A stretch of DNA of 64,000 nucleotides from Aquamicrobium aerolatum DSM 21857 (lineage in GTDB: Bacteria; Pseudomonadota; Alphaproteobacteria; Rhizobiales; Rhizobiaceae): positions 124,001-188,000 of the forward strand of contig NZ_FORF01000005.1 of assembly GCF_900113935.1 (NCBI RefSeq). Reading direction: 5' to 3'. Shown here in pieces: positions 11,024 to 20,168 of the stretch. Each line of letters starts with the position of its first letter. The first letter of the stretch is position 1. Below the pieces are notes generated by a model. It was not told the origin of the DNA and did no database searches. It saw only the letters and a list, made by a program, of their open reading frames with translations. Made by a program: the position numbers and the translations under genes.

Positions 11024-12213
11024 TAACGGTCGACCTCACCAAATACGATGTCGATAGAGCCAAGGATGGCGGACACGTCCGCAAGCAGGTGGCCCTTCGA
11101 CATGAAATCCATAGCTTGCAGATGCGCAAACCCGGGGGCACGCAACTTGCAGCGATACGGCTTGTTGGTGCCATCGGACACCAGATAAACGCCGAACTCA
11201 CCCTTTGGAGCTTCCACAGCGGCATAGACCTCGCCGGCAGGGACACGATAGCCCTCGGTGTAAAGCTTGAAGTGATGGATCAGCGCTTCCATCGACCGCT
11301 TCATCTCGCCCCGCTTCGGCGGAACGACCTTGCCGTCGGTGGTTGAAACAGGTCCGGTACGCTCCTTGCCAAGCAAGAGATCAACACACTGACGCATGAT
11401 CCGGGCTGACTGCCGCATCTCTTCCATGCGGATGAGATAGCGATCGTAACAGTCACCGTTTTTGCCAATCGGAATATCGAACTCAAGCTCGCTATAGCAC
11501 TCGTAAGGCTGCGACTTGCGCAGATCCCAGGCAGCGCCGGAACCACGCACCATCACGCCTGAGAAACCGCGCGCCCACGCATCCTCAAGCGACACGACTC
11601 CAATGTCGACGTTGCGCTGCTTGAAGATGCGGTTTGGCGTCAACAGGTCATCAAGATCATCGACCGCCTTGAGGAACACATCCAGCCAGTTGCCAATGTC
11701 TTCGACCAGCTGGTTCGGCAGATCCTGATGCACGCCACCCGGACGGAAATACGCCGCGTGCATCCGCGACCCCGATGCGCGCTCGTAGAACACCATCATC
11801 TTCTCGCGCTCGACGAAGCCCCACAGTGGCGGCGTCAGCGCACCAACGTCCATGGCCTGCGTCGTCACGTTCAGGATGTGCGACATCAAGCGGCCAAGCT
11901 CACTGTAGAGCACCCGGATCAACTGCCCACGCTTTGGCACCTCGATGCCGAGCAAGCGCTCGACAGCCAGTGCAAAGGCATGTTCCTGATTCATCGGGGC
12001 GCAATAGTCGAGCCGGTCGAGATAAGGCACAGCCTGCAGATAGGTCTTGTGCTCCATCAACTTCTCGGTTCCGCGGTGCAACAGACCGATATGCGGATCC
12101 ACGCGATCCACGACCTCACCATCGAGCTCGAGCACAAGGCGCAGAACGCCGTGCGCCGCCGGGTGCTGCGGACCAAAGTTGATATTGAAATTGCGTACTG
12201 CGGTTTCAGCCAT
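11023..12213 (-). CDS. nuoD: NADH-quinone oxidoreductase subunit D
   Basis: NuoD is the 396-residue 49-kDa-type subunit that lines the quinone reduction site with NuoB. Typical segments are [20 protein letters not shown] (about residues 13-32), [20 protein letters not shown], and [20 protein letters not shown]. It ends IVFGEVDR, as in the family. The start has GAGGCATTCC just upstream as a ribosome binding site. It is separate from nuoC here, unlike the enterobacterial nuoCD fusion. Confidence 0.98.
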   Translation of the reverse strand: MAETAVRNFNINFGPQHPAAHGVLRLVLELDGEVVDRVDPHIGLLHRGTEKLMEHKTYLQAVPYLDRLDYCAPMNQEHAFALAVERLLGIEVPKRGQLIRVLYSELGRLMSHILNVTTQAMDVGALTPPLWGFVEREKMMVFYERASGSRMHAAYFRPGGVHQDLPNQLVEDIGNWLDVFLKAVDDLDDLLTPNRIFKQRNVDIGVVSLEDAWARGFSGVMVRGSGAAWDLRKSQPYECYSELEFDIPIGKNGDCYDRYLIRMEEMRQSARIMRQCVDLLLGKERTGPVSTTDGKVVPPKRGEMKRSMEALIHHFKLYTEGYRVPAGEVYAAVEAPKGEFGVYLVSDGTNKPYRCKLRAPGFAHLQAMDFMSKGHLLADVSAILGSIDIVFGEVDR

Positions 12214-12221
12214 GGAATGCC

Positions 12222-12827
12222 TCAGTTCGTCTTGGCCTTCTCATCGCCCGGCAGCACATATTCAGTGCCTTCCCATGGCGAGAGGAAGTCAAAGTTGCGG
12301 AATTCCTGCTTCAGTTCGACAGGCTCGTAAACAACGCGCTTGACCTCTTCGTCGTAGCGCACTTCGACAAAGCCGGTCAGCGGGAAATCCTTGCGCAGCG
12401 GATGCCCTTCAAAACCGTAATCGGTCAGAATGCGGCGCAACTCTGGGTGCCCGGAGAACAGGATGCCGTACATGTCGTACGCTTCACGCTCGAACCAGTC
12501 TGCGCCGGGATAGACGGAAGTCGCCGACGGAATCGGTGTCTCCTCGTCTGCATGCACCTTGACGCGGATACGCAGGTTCTTTTGCGGCGAAAGCAGATGA
12601 TAGACGGCATCGAAACGCTTGGCGCGACCAGGATAGTCGGCGCCGCACGCATCAATAAAGCAGACAAACTTGCATTCCGGATCATCGCGCAGGAACTGCA
12701 GCACCGAAATGAAGTCGTCGCCATCCACCAGAACGGTCAATTCTCCGTAGGAGATCACCGTTTCCTGGATCTTGGCGCCGATGCGTTCAGACAGATAGCC
12801 GGAAAGCTTTGTGAGAGCCTCGCTCAT
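12222..12827 (-). CDS. nuoC: NADH-quinone oxidoreductase subunit C
   Basis: NuoC is the 201-residue 30-kDa-type subunit of the peripheral arm of complex I. The family signature ERFAYDMYGI-type motif is present as [20 protein letters not shown] (about residues 113-132), followed by [20 protein letters not shown]. Ribosome binding is supported by AGAGGCGACC before the ATG. It lies 9 nt after nuoB and 8 nt before nuoD. Confidence 0.98.
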   Translation of the reverse strand: MSEALTKLSGYLSERIGAKIQETVISYGELTVLVDGDDFISVLQFLRDDPECKFVCFIDACGADYPGRAKRFDAVYHLLSPQKNLRIRVKVHADEETPIPSATSVYPGADWFEREAYDMYGILFSGHPELRRILTDYGFEGHPLRKDFPLTGFVEVRYDEEVKRVVYEPVELKQEFRNFDFLSPWEGTEYVLPGDEKAKTN

Positions 12828-12836
12828 GGTCGCCTC

Positions 12837-13418
12837 TTACCGCTCAATCGTGCCGGTGCGACGGATCTTCTTCTGCAGGAGAAGAATACCGTACAACAGC
12901 GCTTCCGCCGTAGGCGGGCAACCTGGAACGTAGATATCGACAGGCACAACCCGGTCGCAGCCACGAACCACGGAATATGAATAGTGATAGTAGCCGCCGC
13001 CATTGGCGCACGAGCCCATCGAGATGACGTAGCGCGGCTCTGGCATCTGGTCATAGACCTTACGCAAAGCCGGAGCCATCTTGTTGGTGAGCGTACCGGC
13101 CACGATCATCACGTCCGACTGGCGCGGTGAACCGCGCGGCGCAACACCGAAGCGCTCGCTGTCATAACGCGGCATGGCCGAGTGAATCATCTCAACGGCG
13201 CAGCAGGCCAGACCAAAGGTCATGTACATCAACGAACCGGTACGTGCCCAGGTGATGAGCGCTTCGGACGAAGTGACCAGGAAGCCCTTGTCGGAGAGTT
13301 CGGAATTGATCTCGCCGAAAAATGCGTCGTCGGAACCGATCGGCTTGCCCGTATTCGGATCGATCAGACCCTTCGGCTTTGGAGCGATCAGCGTCGTGGA
13401 ACCGTCATTCAATCCCAT
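12837..13418 (-). CDS. nuoB: NADH-quinone oxidoreductase subunit B
   Basis: NuoB carries the terminal [4Fe-4S] cluster N2, which reduces quinone. The 193-residue product has the adjacent cysteine pair in GLACCAVEM and further ligands in MGSCANGGG and [11 protein letters not shown] chose the start MGLNDGSTT, the usual rhizobial N-terminus; a start 7 codons upstream is possible. With this start the gene overlaps the end of nuoA by 10 nt. Confidence 0.97.
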   Translation of the reverse strand: MGLNDGSTTLIAPKPKGLIDPNTGKPIGSDDAFFGEINSELSDKGFLVTSSEALITWARTGSLMYMTFGLACCAVEMIHSAMPRYDSERFGVAPRGSPRQSDVMIVAGTLTNKMAPALRKVYDQMPEPRYVISMGSCANGGGYYHYSYSVVRGCDRVVPVDIYVPGCPPTAEALLYGILLLQKKIRRTGTIER

Positions 13419-13774
13419 TCCAGCGCTCCCTTCTTCCACTCATAGATGAACCCAATGGTCAGCACTCCGAGGAACACCATCATCGACCAGAATCCGAACC
13501 AGCCGATCTCGCCAAACGCGACCGCCCAAGGAAACAGGAAAGCGACTTCCAGATCGAAGATGATGAAGAGAATGGCGACCAGATAGAAGCGCACGTCGAA
13601 CTTCATGCGCGCGTCGTCGAATGCGTTGAACCCGCACTCATAGGCCGACAGCTTTTCAGGATCGGGGTTGCGATACGCGACCAGGAAAGGCGCGACGAGA
13701 AGCGCGACCCCAACCAGAAGGGCTACCCCAATGAAAACCACGATAGGCAAATAGGAACTGAGAAGTTCGCTCAT
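13409..13774 (-). CDS. nuoA: NADH-quinone oxidoreductase subunit A (first gene of the operon)
   Basis: NuoA is a 121-residue, three-helix membrane subunit near the quinone chamber. The product starts [20 protein letters not shown] and contains the conserved loop [20 protein letters not shown] (about residues 45-65) and the acidic helix segment [15 protein letters not shown] longer reading upstream adds a polar tail not seen in the family, so it was rejected. The operon promoter should lie upstream, between here and about 14017; I cannot pick it with confidence. Confidence 0.97.
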   Translation of the reverse strand: MSELLSSYLPIVVFIGVALLVGVALLVAPFLVAYRNPDPEKLSAYECGFNAFDDARMKFDVRFYLVAILFIIFDLEVAFLFPWAVAFGEIGWFGFWSMMVFLGVLTIGFIYEWKKGALEWD

Positions 13775-14017
13775 AGTCTTTTTCCGTAGACCGCCCCGCC
13801 AGAACCGCAGTTCCGGGGTAGAGGCAAAACCGCGACGGCCCCACAGGTTCGCCACGGCAAAGGCTTTTGTTGCAACGCGGCGAGGGTTAGCGCAGCCGTC
13901 CCCCGGAAGCAAGTCCAACGTTGCCATGGCGTGCGCGATCTCGCGCTCAACTCACTTGAATGTCTACCCTATCGTGCGCGTACGCCAGCACGTTTTCGTC
14001 AGGCTTGCCCATCAAGA

Positions 14018-14530
14018 TCACAGTTTAAGCGGCAAAGCGAATGAATTACCCTCGTAAGCATCGCAGCCACGGCCAATTGCGCGAATAGCGCCAACCATAC
14101 GACCATTGCGACCGAGTATCGCATCACCGTGTTCGATTAGACGCGGATTAGGGGTGGCAGACGGCGAAAGCTGACGTAGCGCCTTTGCCAATTCAACCTC
14201 GTCACGATCCGGTGAAAGGGCTGCCGCCGCGATATAGGCAGCAGCCGTCGAGCGGCTGATTCCCGCAAAGCAATGAATAAGCAGCGGGCTTCTTTGATCC
14301 CACAGGCTTACAAACTCCAGCAGTCTCTCGACATGCTCGCGCCCTGGTAGCACCAGCCCGTCTTGCGCCACGGCAATGTCGTTCATCGACAGCAGCAGGT
14401 GATTCTCCGGTGCGATGCCGGCAGGACGCTCGAACGGCATTCCAGCCGTCAATAATGTCACCAACCGCGACGGCCTCACGGCCTCGATGGTTTTGGGTAC
14501 ATTTGCCAGCGAACAGACGTGAATCTGCAT
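14018..14530 (-). CDS. Tyrosine/dual-specificity-type protein phosphatase
   Basis: This 170-residue cytosolic protein has the CX5R phosphatase loop HCFAGISRSTAAAY, with the nucleophile Cys87 and Arg93. An upstream acidic stretch, SMNDIAVAQDG, could supply the general acid. The family acts on phosphotyrosine or other phosphomonoesters; the substrate is unknown. It is a lone gene between the nuo operon and a divergently transcribed lipoprotein-like gene. The assignment rests on the loop motif and size. Confidence 0.82.
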   Translation of the reverse strand: MQIHVCSLANVPKTIEAVRPSRLVTLLTAGMPFERPAGIAPENHLLLSMNDIAVAQDGLVLPGREHVERLLEFVSLWDQRSPLLIHCFAGISRSTAAAYIAAAALSPDRDEVELAKALRQLSPSATPNPRLIEHGDAILGRNGRMVGAIRAIGRGCDAYEGNSFALPLKL

Positions 14531-14618
14531 TCATTTTCTCCAATCCGCGCGCATTCATCATCGGTTCATGCGCGGCACGCAATATCACCGACATCGCATC
14601 TGAACATGGAGCCAGGAA

Positions 14619-15401
14619 TTGGCATTCACCATTTCACGCATCACCCGACGCCGTTTCTCACTTTCGGTTGCCGCACTCGCCATGCTTGTGCCGACGACCG
14701 CCGGCTTCGCCTCACAGCCAGCGACAATCGCCGTGTCTGGGGAGTTGCTCTACCTGCAGCGCATCGCGTTGCCGGAAACCGCTACGGCAGTCGTTGAGCT
14801 CAAGGCCGAAAACGCTGCAGACGGCGCTTCGGTGGCCGCGGAGTTTCGCGAGACATTGAACGGACGACAGGTACCAATCAGCTTCCAGTTCGAGGTTGAT
14901 GGCGAACGCCTGGAGCGCGATGCAAAATATGTCGTGCGCGGCGCAATCTATATCAACGATCGGGTCGAATGGCTGTCTGACGAAGCCCCAGTCGAAATTA
15001 CCGGCAATTCAGTCGACGTTGGAACCCTCTCGCTACGTCCTCACAAAGCATCGGCCCCATTCGATTTGACCGCACCAGACGAAATTCAGAATATCGAGTG
15101 GAAAATAAGCTCTTTCGGCGACACCCCGGCCATTGACGGTTTGACATTCACGCTGGGCAGCGACGGAAACTTCTTCGGAAAAGCCTGCAACAACGTGCGT
15201 GGCGCTTACACGATCGAGCCGGGCACGATCTCATTCGGCAATGCGGCAGCAACAATGATGGCCTGCTCCGAACCATTGATGGCTCAGGAGCGTCTCCTCT
15301 TCGACGCATTGGAGAAGACAGCCCATTTCCAACTCACCGATGAAGGCGAACTGACGTTGCAAGACGCTTCAGGAGCCATTCTCATCACTGCAAAGCGCTA
15401 A
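14619..15401 (+). CDS. Exported YbaY-type plus META-domain protein
   Basis: This 260-residue exported protein has an N-terminal signal peptide with twin arginines (ITRRRFSLSVAALAMLVPTT) ending near AGFA. A YbaY/pilotin-like beta domain follows (about residues 35-135, VSGELLYLQRIALPETATAV). The C-terminal part (about 155-255) is a META/HslJ-like domain: WKISSFG, then FGKACNNVRGAY and TMMACSEPLM. Such pairs occur in envelope stress proteins; no enzyme activity is known. It appears to use a TTG start preceded by GGAGCCAGGA. A strong hairpin follows the stop. Confidence 0.8.
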   Translation: MAFTISRITRRRFSLSVAALAMLVPTTAGFASQPATIAVSGELLYLQRIALPETATAVVELKAENAADGASVAAEFRETLNGRQVPISFQFEVDGERLERDAKYVVRGAIYINDRVEWLSDEAPVEITGNSVDVGTLSLRPHKASAPFDLTAPDEIQNIEWKISSFGDTPAIDGLTFTLGSDGNFFGKACNNVRGAYTIEPGTISFGNAAATMMACSEPLMAQERLLFDALEKTAHFQLTDEGELTLQDASGAILITAKR

Positions 15402-15412
15402 ATTGACAAAAT

Positions 15413-15446
15413 TTTGGGTGCGATTGACCAAACAATCGCACCCAAA
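15413..15446. terminator. Bidirectional terminator between convergent genes
   Basis: A perfect 14-bp inverted repeat (TTTGGGTGCGATTG with CAATCGCACCCAAA) surrounds a 6-nt ACCAAA loop. It sits 11 nt after the META-domain gene and 7 nt from the stop of the convergent aldo/keto reductase. The stem ends in A/T-rich flanks, giving short T-runs in both directions, so it can terminate both genes. Confidence 0.85.
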
Positions 15447-15453
15447 GACCAAA

Positions 15454-16506
15454 TCACGGACAAGGGTTGCCAAACTTCTGATGCAGTTTGTCGACCGCTT
15501 TCTGCATTTCCGGCGTCCAGACCACGTCCGCCGACGCTAATGCGACCTTCAGTTGCTCCATCGTCGTAGCGCCAATTATGTTGGACGTAACAATCGCCGA
15601 ATGCGTCACAAACGCGCTGGCAAAGAGCGCCGGCTCCATTCCAAACTCGCGTGCCAGCTGATTGTAGGCCTTGATTGCTTCGGCCGCACCGGGCGTTTCA
15701 TAGCGTTGCAGACGGTCGAACAATTGCTTGCGTGACCCTGCTGGCATCGCGCCCTCGTCATATTTTCCAGTGAGATAGCCCTGCGCCAAGGGAGAATACG
15801 CAAGCAGCGCGACCTCCTCGCGCTCACAGGCCTCCGCGAGGTTGACCTCAAAGTTGCGATTCAAGAAGTTGTAGGCATTCTGAATCGACACCGGCCTGGG
15901 GCCGACGCCTTTTTCGGCCTCGGCGGCAAATTTCATCAAGCCCCAGGTGCTTTCGTTTGAAAGCCCGTAATGGCGGATTTTCCCGGCCTTCACCAGCTCG
16001 TCAAAAACGGCCAGCGTTTCGCTGATCGGCGTCTCATCCGCCGCCCTGCCAACTCCGGGAATCCGCACACGGCTTGGATTGGCGCCCCACTGCACCAGCC
16101 TGTCGGGAAAGTGGATCTGGTAGAGATCGACGTAATCAGTCTGCAGTCTTTTCAAAGACTTATCGATTGCGTCCGTGATATCGGCACGCACCAGTCGCGA
16201 TGGCCGGTCGCCACGAAACCACGTATCAGCAGTGCGACCGACAACTTTCGTTGCCAGTATGACCTTGTCCCGGCTTGCACGCGCCTGCATCCAATTGCCG
16301 ATATAGAGTTCAGTGCGACCCTGTGTTTCGGCCTTTGGCGGGATGGAATAAAGTTCGGCTGTGTCGATGAAATTGACGCCGCGATCCAGCGCCAGATCAA
16401 GTTGCTGATGACCTTCCGCTTCAGTGTTCTGCTCGCCGAACGTCATCGTACCAAGACAGATTTTGGTCACCATCAGGTCGGTGTGACCAAGCCTGCGCTT
16501 TTCCAT
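15454..16506 (-). CDS. Aldo/keto reductase (Tas-like)
   Basis: This 350-residue NADPH-dependent oxidoreductase has a TIM-barrel fold. The catalytic tetrad is visible: Asp and Tyr in NFIDTAELYS, Lys in ILATKV and His in DLYQIHFPDR. The start MEKRRLGHTDLMVTKICLGT is typical of the E. coli Tas/YghZ-like group and has GGAG 8 nt upstream. A longer in-frame reading lacks support. The substrate is unknown; the group acts on small aldehydes and ketones. Confidence 0.92.
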   Translation of the reverse strand: MEKRRLGHTDLMVTKICLGTMTFGEQNTEAEGHQQLDLALDRGVNFIDTAELYSIPPKAETQGRTELYIGNWMQARASRDKVILATKVVGRTADTWFRGDRPSRLVRADITDAIDKSLKRLQTDYVDLYQIHFPDRLVQWGANPSRVRIPGVGRAADETPISETLAVFDELVKAGKIRHYGLSNESTWGLMKFAAEAEKGVGPRPVSIQNAYNFLNRNFEVNLAEACEREEVALLAYSPLAQGYLTGKYDEGAMPAGSRKQLFDRLQRYETPGAAEAIKAYNQLAREFGMEPALFASAFVTHSAIVTSNIIGATTMEQLKVALASADVVWTPEMQKAVDKLHQKFGNPCP

Positions 16507-16647
16507 GCAAAATTTCTCCATATGGGAAAAGGGCGGAAGAGCCGCCCGGTGAGGAGGAGGCAACTTAAGGCAGACAGGCTGGAAGTGAAATCGGCTTTTG
16601 TGACGATCTATCTCGCGCGAAACACGGCCCCAGCGCTTTTTGGATTT

Positions 16648-16661
16648 GAAATATATATTTC
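16648..16661. promoter_or_regulatory. AT-rich 14-nt perfect palindrome in the divergent promoter region
   Basis: GAAATATATATTTC is a perfect palindrome in the 244-bp region between the aldo/keto reductase gene and pncB, which are transcribed apart. It lies about 90 nt upstream of the pncB start. It could be a repressor operator, part of a promoter, or simply AT-rich promoter DNA. No RNA gene or other coding sequence is visible in this interval. Confidence 0.4.
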
Positions 16662-16750
16662 TGTGCGCGAAAAGAACCACGCGACACAGCCGGAAACCAT
16701 CAGGAATCCATGGCATATGAAGACCGTTGCGCCACGACAGGAGGCCAGAC

Positions 16751-18055
16751 GTGCCCAAGACCGACATCGCTCGCCGGGTGTACAATCACACGTGGAAGCT
16801 CGATCCGATCATCCGCAGCCTGCTAGATACAGACTTTTACAAGCTGTTGATGCTGCAGATGATCTGGGGCGTCTATCGCGATGTTGATGCTACATTTTCC
16901 CTGATCAACCGCAACAAGTCTGTGCGGTTGGCAGACGAAATCGATGAACAGGAATTGAGGGCGCAACTCGACCATGCCCGCACACTGCGCATGAGCAAGA
17001 AGGAGATGATCTGGCTCGCCGGTAACACCTTCTATGGGCGGAGGCAGATTTTCGAACCCGACTTTCTCAAATGGCTTCAGGATTTTCGCCTGCCCGAATA
17101 CGAACTGACGAAGCGCGATGGCCAGTTCGAACTTCACTTCCACGGACGCTGGGCCGAAACGACGATGTGGGAGATTCCCGCTCTTGCCATTATCAATGAA
17201 CTGCGCTCGCGGGCCGCGCTGAAGTCGATGGGGCCGTTCGCCCTCGATGTCACCTATGCACGCGCAAAAGCGAAAGTGTGGGAGAAGGTCGAGCGTCTGC
17301 GCAAGCACCCGGAGATCCGGATTTCAGACTTCGGAACACGTCGCCGCCACTCGTTTCTCTGGCAACGCTGGTGCGTCGAAGCTTTGAAGGAAGGCATCGG
17401 CGACAGCTTTAGCGGAACCTCCAATGTGCTCTTGGCAATGGACACCGACCTTGAAGCGCTGGGAACCAATGCCCACGAGCTTCCCATGGTGCTGGCAGCG
17501 TTGACTGAAAACGATGAAGATCTGCGCAACTCGCCATACAAGGTCATGCAGGCGTGGCAGAGCTATTATGGTGGAAATCTGCTGATCGTGTTGCCGGACG
17601 CCTTTGGTACGGCCTCGTTCCTGCGCAACGCGCCTGACTGGGTGGCAGACTGGACCGGCTTCCGCCCTGACAGCGCGCCGCCGATCGAAGGCGGCGAAAG
17701 GATCATGCAATGGTGGAAGGACCATGGGCGTGATCCGGCAGAGAAACTGCTGATTTTCTCCGATGGGCTCGATGTCGATACGATCATCAAGGCCTACCAG
17801 CATTTCAACGGCAAGGTCCGGATGTCGTTTGGCTGGGGAACGAACCTCACCAACGACTTCCAGGACTGCGCTCCCGCGCATAATGACGCGCTGCGTGCAA
17901 TCTCGCTGGTCTGCAAGGTCACGAGCGCCAATGGGCGTCCAGCGGTGAAGCTGTCTGACAATCCCGAAAAGGCGACAGGCGATCCGGAAGAGATCAAACG
18001 CTACATTCAGGTGTTCGGCGAGGAAGAACGCTCGCGCCAGCCTGTTCTCGTCTGA
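16751..18055 (+). CDS. pncB: Nicotinate phosphoribosyltransferase
   Basis: PncB makes nicotinate mononucleotide from nicotinate and PRPP in the NAD salvage pathway. The 434-residue protein shows the N-terminal [16 protein letters not shown], the loop [16 protein letters not shown] (about residues 190-205, with the catalytic His region) and the phosphate-binding segment [13 protein letters not shown] chose the GTG start ([10 protein letters not shown]) because AGGAGG lies 7 nt upstream; an upstream TTG in the same frame has no such site. It is monocistronic here. Confidence 0.95.
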   Translation: MPKTDIARRVYNHTWKLDPIIRSLLDTDFYKLLMLQMIWGVYRDVDATFSLINRNKSVRLADEIDEQELRAQLDHARTLRMSKKEMIWLAGNTFYGRRQIFEPDFLKWLQDFRLPEYELTKRDGQFELHFHGRWAETTMWEIPALAIINELRSRAALKSMGPFALDVTYARAKAKVWEKVERLRKHPEIRISDFGTRRRHSFLWQRWCVEALKEGIGDSFSGTSNVLLAMDTDLEALGTNAHELPMVLAALTENDEDLRNSPYKVMQAWQSYYGGNLLIVLPDAFGTASFLRNAPDWVADWTGFRPDSAPPIEGGERIMQWWKDHGRDPAEKLLIFSDGLDVDTIIKAYQHFNGKVRMSFGWGTNLTNDFQDCAPAHNDALRAISLVCKVTSANGRPAVKLSDNPEKATGDPEEIKRYIQVFGEEERSRQPVLV

Positions 18056-18144
18056 ACTGGCGCTGCGGGGTTTCATGGTCACAATACGGCTTCGTTTCAT
18101 GCTATCGCATATGAGGGCGGGTAGACACGAAGCGGAGATAATGA

Positions 18145-19125
18145 GTGAATCAGCCGGTAGCCGCCAGAGGCCGTCTTGAACTGATCGATCTAGCTCGCGG
18201 CATCGCGCTGCTCGCGATGGCGATCTACCACTTTAACTGGGATCTGGAATTCTTCGGCTATGTGATGCCGGGGACCGCTGCCAGTGGCGGCTGGAAACTG
18301 TTCGCCCGCTGCATCGCTTCGTCATTTCTGTTTCTCGTCGGCGTCAGCCTCGTACTCGCGCATGCACGCGGCATTCGCTGGCGCCCATTCCTCAAGCGGG
18401 TCGCGATGGTTGCCGCAGCCGCAGCAGCCATTTCGCTCGTCACTTACATCGCTGTCCCGTCTGGTTTCATCTTCTTCGGTATTCTGCATCAGATCGCACT
18501 CGCCAGCGTCCTGGGCCTCGCCTTTATCCGCCTCCCGGCCATAGCCACGATACTCGTCGCGATTCTGGTGATCCTTGCTCCAAACTATCTGCGCAGCTCA
18601 TTCTTCGACCACCCCGCTCTCTGGTGGATCGGCCTTTCGGAAACCCGCCCCCGATCAAATGATTTTGTACCGCTTTTCCCGTGGTTTGGGCCTGTCTTGC
18701 TCGGGATCGCAGGCGCGCGGATAGCCGAACGATTCGGTCTGTTCGAGCGGCTGCGCCACTGGCATCTGCCGCCCTCAACCCGAGTTCTTCAAAAGGCCGG
18801 ACAGCATAGCCTCGCCTTCTATCTCATCCATCAGCCAGTGCTGATTGCCCTGATTTGGACGATTACCCAGATCGCCCCACCTGCGCAGATCGCGCGCGAT
18901 GTGGAGTTCTCCGGCGCTTGTACGGCGCAATGCGCCAACACCCATGATGCCGACTTCTGTTCGATCTATTGCAACTGTGTTCTGGCCAAGCTTGAAGCCG
19001 AAAACCGATTTGATGAGGTTTTTGAAGGCCGCCCTTCCGCCGAGACCTCTCGACGCTTGCAGCAAATGGTCGAGGCGTGCACGTTCGAAGCAGACGTCAC
19101 ATTACCGGGGGAGCAGGTAGAATGA
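18145..19125 (+). CDS. DUF1624 / heparan-alpha-glucosaminide acetyltransferase-like membrane protein
   Basis: This 326-residue integral membrane protein starts with GRLELIDLARGIALLAMAIY and HFNWDLEFF, the DUF1624 N-terminal pattern with a conserved His in helix 1. About seven hydrophobic segments follow, including SLAFYLIHQPVLIALIW. The C-terminal 80 residues are soluble and contain a Cys-rich piece (CTAQCANTHDADFCSIYCNC), which could bind a metal. The family resembles membrane acyltransferases; its substrate is unknown. It probably uses a GTG start with GGAG upstream, and its stop overlaps the next gene (ATGA). Confidence 0.85.
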   Translation: MNQPVAARGRLELIDLARGIALLAMAIYHFNWDLEFFGYVMPGTAASGGWKLFARCIASSFLFLVGVSLVLAHARGIRWRPFLKRVAMVAAAAAAISLVTYIAVPSGFIFFGILHQIALASVLGLAFIRLPAIATILVAILVILAPNYLRSSFFDHPALWWIGLSETRPRSNDFVPLFPWFGPVLLGIAGARIAERFGLFERLRHWHLPPSTRVLQKAGQHSLAFYLIHQPVLIALIWTITQIAPPAQIARDVEFSGACTAQCANTHDADFCSIYCNCVLAKLEAENRFDEVFEGRPSAETSRRLQQMVEACTFEADVTLPGEQVE

Positions 19126-19598
19126 GTTCACAATCATCCAGGCCCAGCACGATGCCATGGCCGCCGTTGATCTATGTAAGCGCAATCGCCTTGGCGATCA
19201 TTGCCAACTGGCTGTTTCCCCTGCCCTGGATTCCCAATCCGCTCGGCGAAATATTGTTTGCTGTCGGGCTGCTGCTGGTCGCACTGGCGCTTGCCATGAT
19301 CGTGTCCGCTATCCGCACACTTCTAAATGCCAAAACGACGGTAAAGCCGCATCAGGCCGCCACACATCTCGTGACCAAAGGCCCGTTCGCATTTTCGCGC
19401 AATCCGATTTATCTGGGCAACACCGCCATCATGCTGGGTCTTGCGCTGATAACCGGGATCGTCTGGTTCATAATTTTCGCCATTGTCGCAGCATTCGCGA
19501 CGCAGAAGCTGGCAATCGAACCGGAAGAACGGCACCTTGAAGCGCAGTTCGGCAAAAGATTCCGCGATTACTGCAAGAAGGTAAGACGCTGGATCTGA
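19122..19598 (+). CDS. Isoprenylcysteine carboxyl methyltransferase-family membrane protein
   Basis: This 158-residue protein has four hydrophobic segments and the ICMT/phospholipid methyltransferase C-terminal pattern: TKGPFAFSRNPIYLGNTAIM, then EPEERHLEAQFGKRFRDYCK. In this family these residues bind S-adenosylmethionine. Bacteria lack prenylated proteins, so the substrate is unknown. The gene starts within an ATGA overlap with the DUF1624 gene, so the two probably form one operon. Confidence 0.88.
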   Translation: MSSQSSRPSTMPWPPLIYVSAIALAIIANWLFPLPWIPNPLGEILFAVGLLLVALALAMIVSAIRTLLNAKTTVKPHQAATHLVTKGPFAFSRNPIYLGNTAIMLGLALITGIVWFIIFAIVAAFATQKLAIEPEERHLEAQFGKRFRDYCKKVRRWI

Positions 19599-19613
19599 TA
19601 AGGCGGACGGGTG

Positions 19614-20000
19614 TCAGGTATTGACGCCCAGCTCCACGAGCCGCTCCACGCAGGCTTCTTCAGCGTGGTCGAGCTCTGACAGCGTTTCCTCCAGATCGCG
19701 CCGCTTCTGTCGCAGCGACTCACGCTTTTCCTCGATACGCTTCATCATCAGCTTGAGCTGCCCGACCTCGCCGGGCGGCTCACGATACATCTGGATGATC
19801 TCGCGAATTTCATTGATGGAAAAACCCAGTCGCTTGCCACGCATGATCTGCTTGATCAATGTGCGATCCGAGTGACGAAAGAGCCGTGTGCGCCCGCGTC
19901 GCACAGGCGCGATCAACCCCTCGTCTTCATAAAAACGAAGTGTCCGCGTCGAAATCTCGAACTCGCGCGTCAATTCAGTGATCGTGTAATATTCCCGCAT
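19614..20000 (-). CDS. MerR-family regulator (LiuR-like)
   Basis: This 128-residue regulator has an N-terminal winged-helix domain (YTITELTREFEISTRTLRFY, then EDEGLIAPVRRGRTRLF). A C-terminal coiled coil for dimerisation follows (about residues 75-120), with no obvious metal-binding cysteines beyond one near the end. It resembles alphaproteobacterial MerR proteins such as LiuR that control branched-chain amino acid catabolism; that link is an inference. A TTTACGT-type dyad in its own upstream region suggests autoregulation. Its target genes are not evident in the window. Confidence 0.85.
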   Translation of the reverse strand: MREYYTITELTREFEISTRTLRFYEDEGLIAPVRRGRTRLFRHSDRTLIKQIMRGKRLGFSINEIREIIQMYREPPGEVGQLKLMMKRIEEKRESLRQKRRDLEETLSELDHAEEACVERLVELGVNT

Positions 20001-20046
20001 CCGCGCGGCATCCTGTCATGAAACCGTTGCATGATTTCGCACGGCA

Positions 20047-20062
20047 TTTACGTAAAAGTCAA
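20047..20062. promoter_or_regulatory. Candidate MerR (LiuR-type) operator upstream of the merR gene
   Basis: TTTACGTAAAAGTCAA lies about 50 bp upstream of the MerR-family gene, in the 168-bp gap before mgtE. It resembles the TTTACGT-(A)-ACGT-AA type motif described for LiuR-like regulators, with a complete left half and a degraded right half. Nothing else clearly functional is seen in this gap. Confidence 0.45.
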
Positions 20063-20168
20063 TTATAGCACGAAATGCGTTGTCGTACATGGTTGTGAGG
20101 TCTTACCCCACACCAACCTGGTCAGCGGTGGCGATGTACGCAGGAATTCCCGAACAACGCGACACGCG

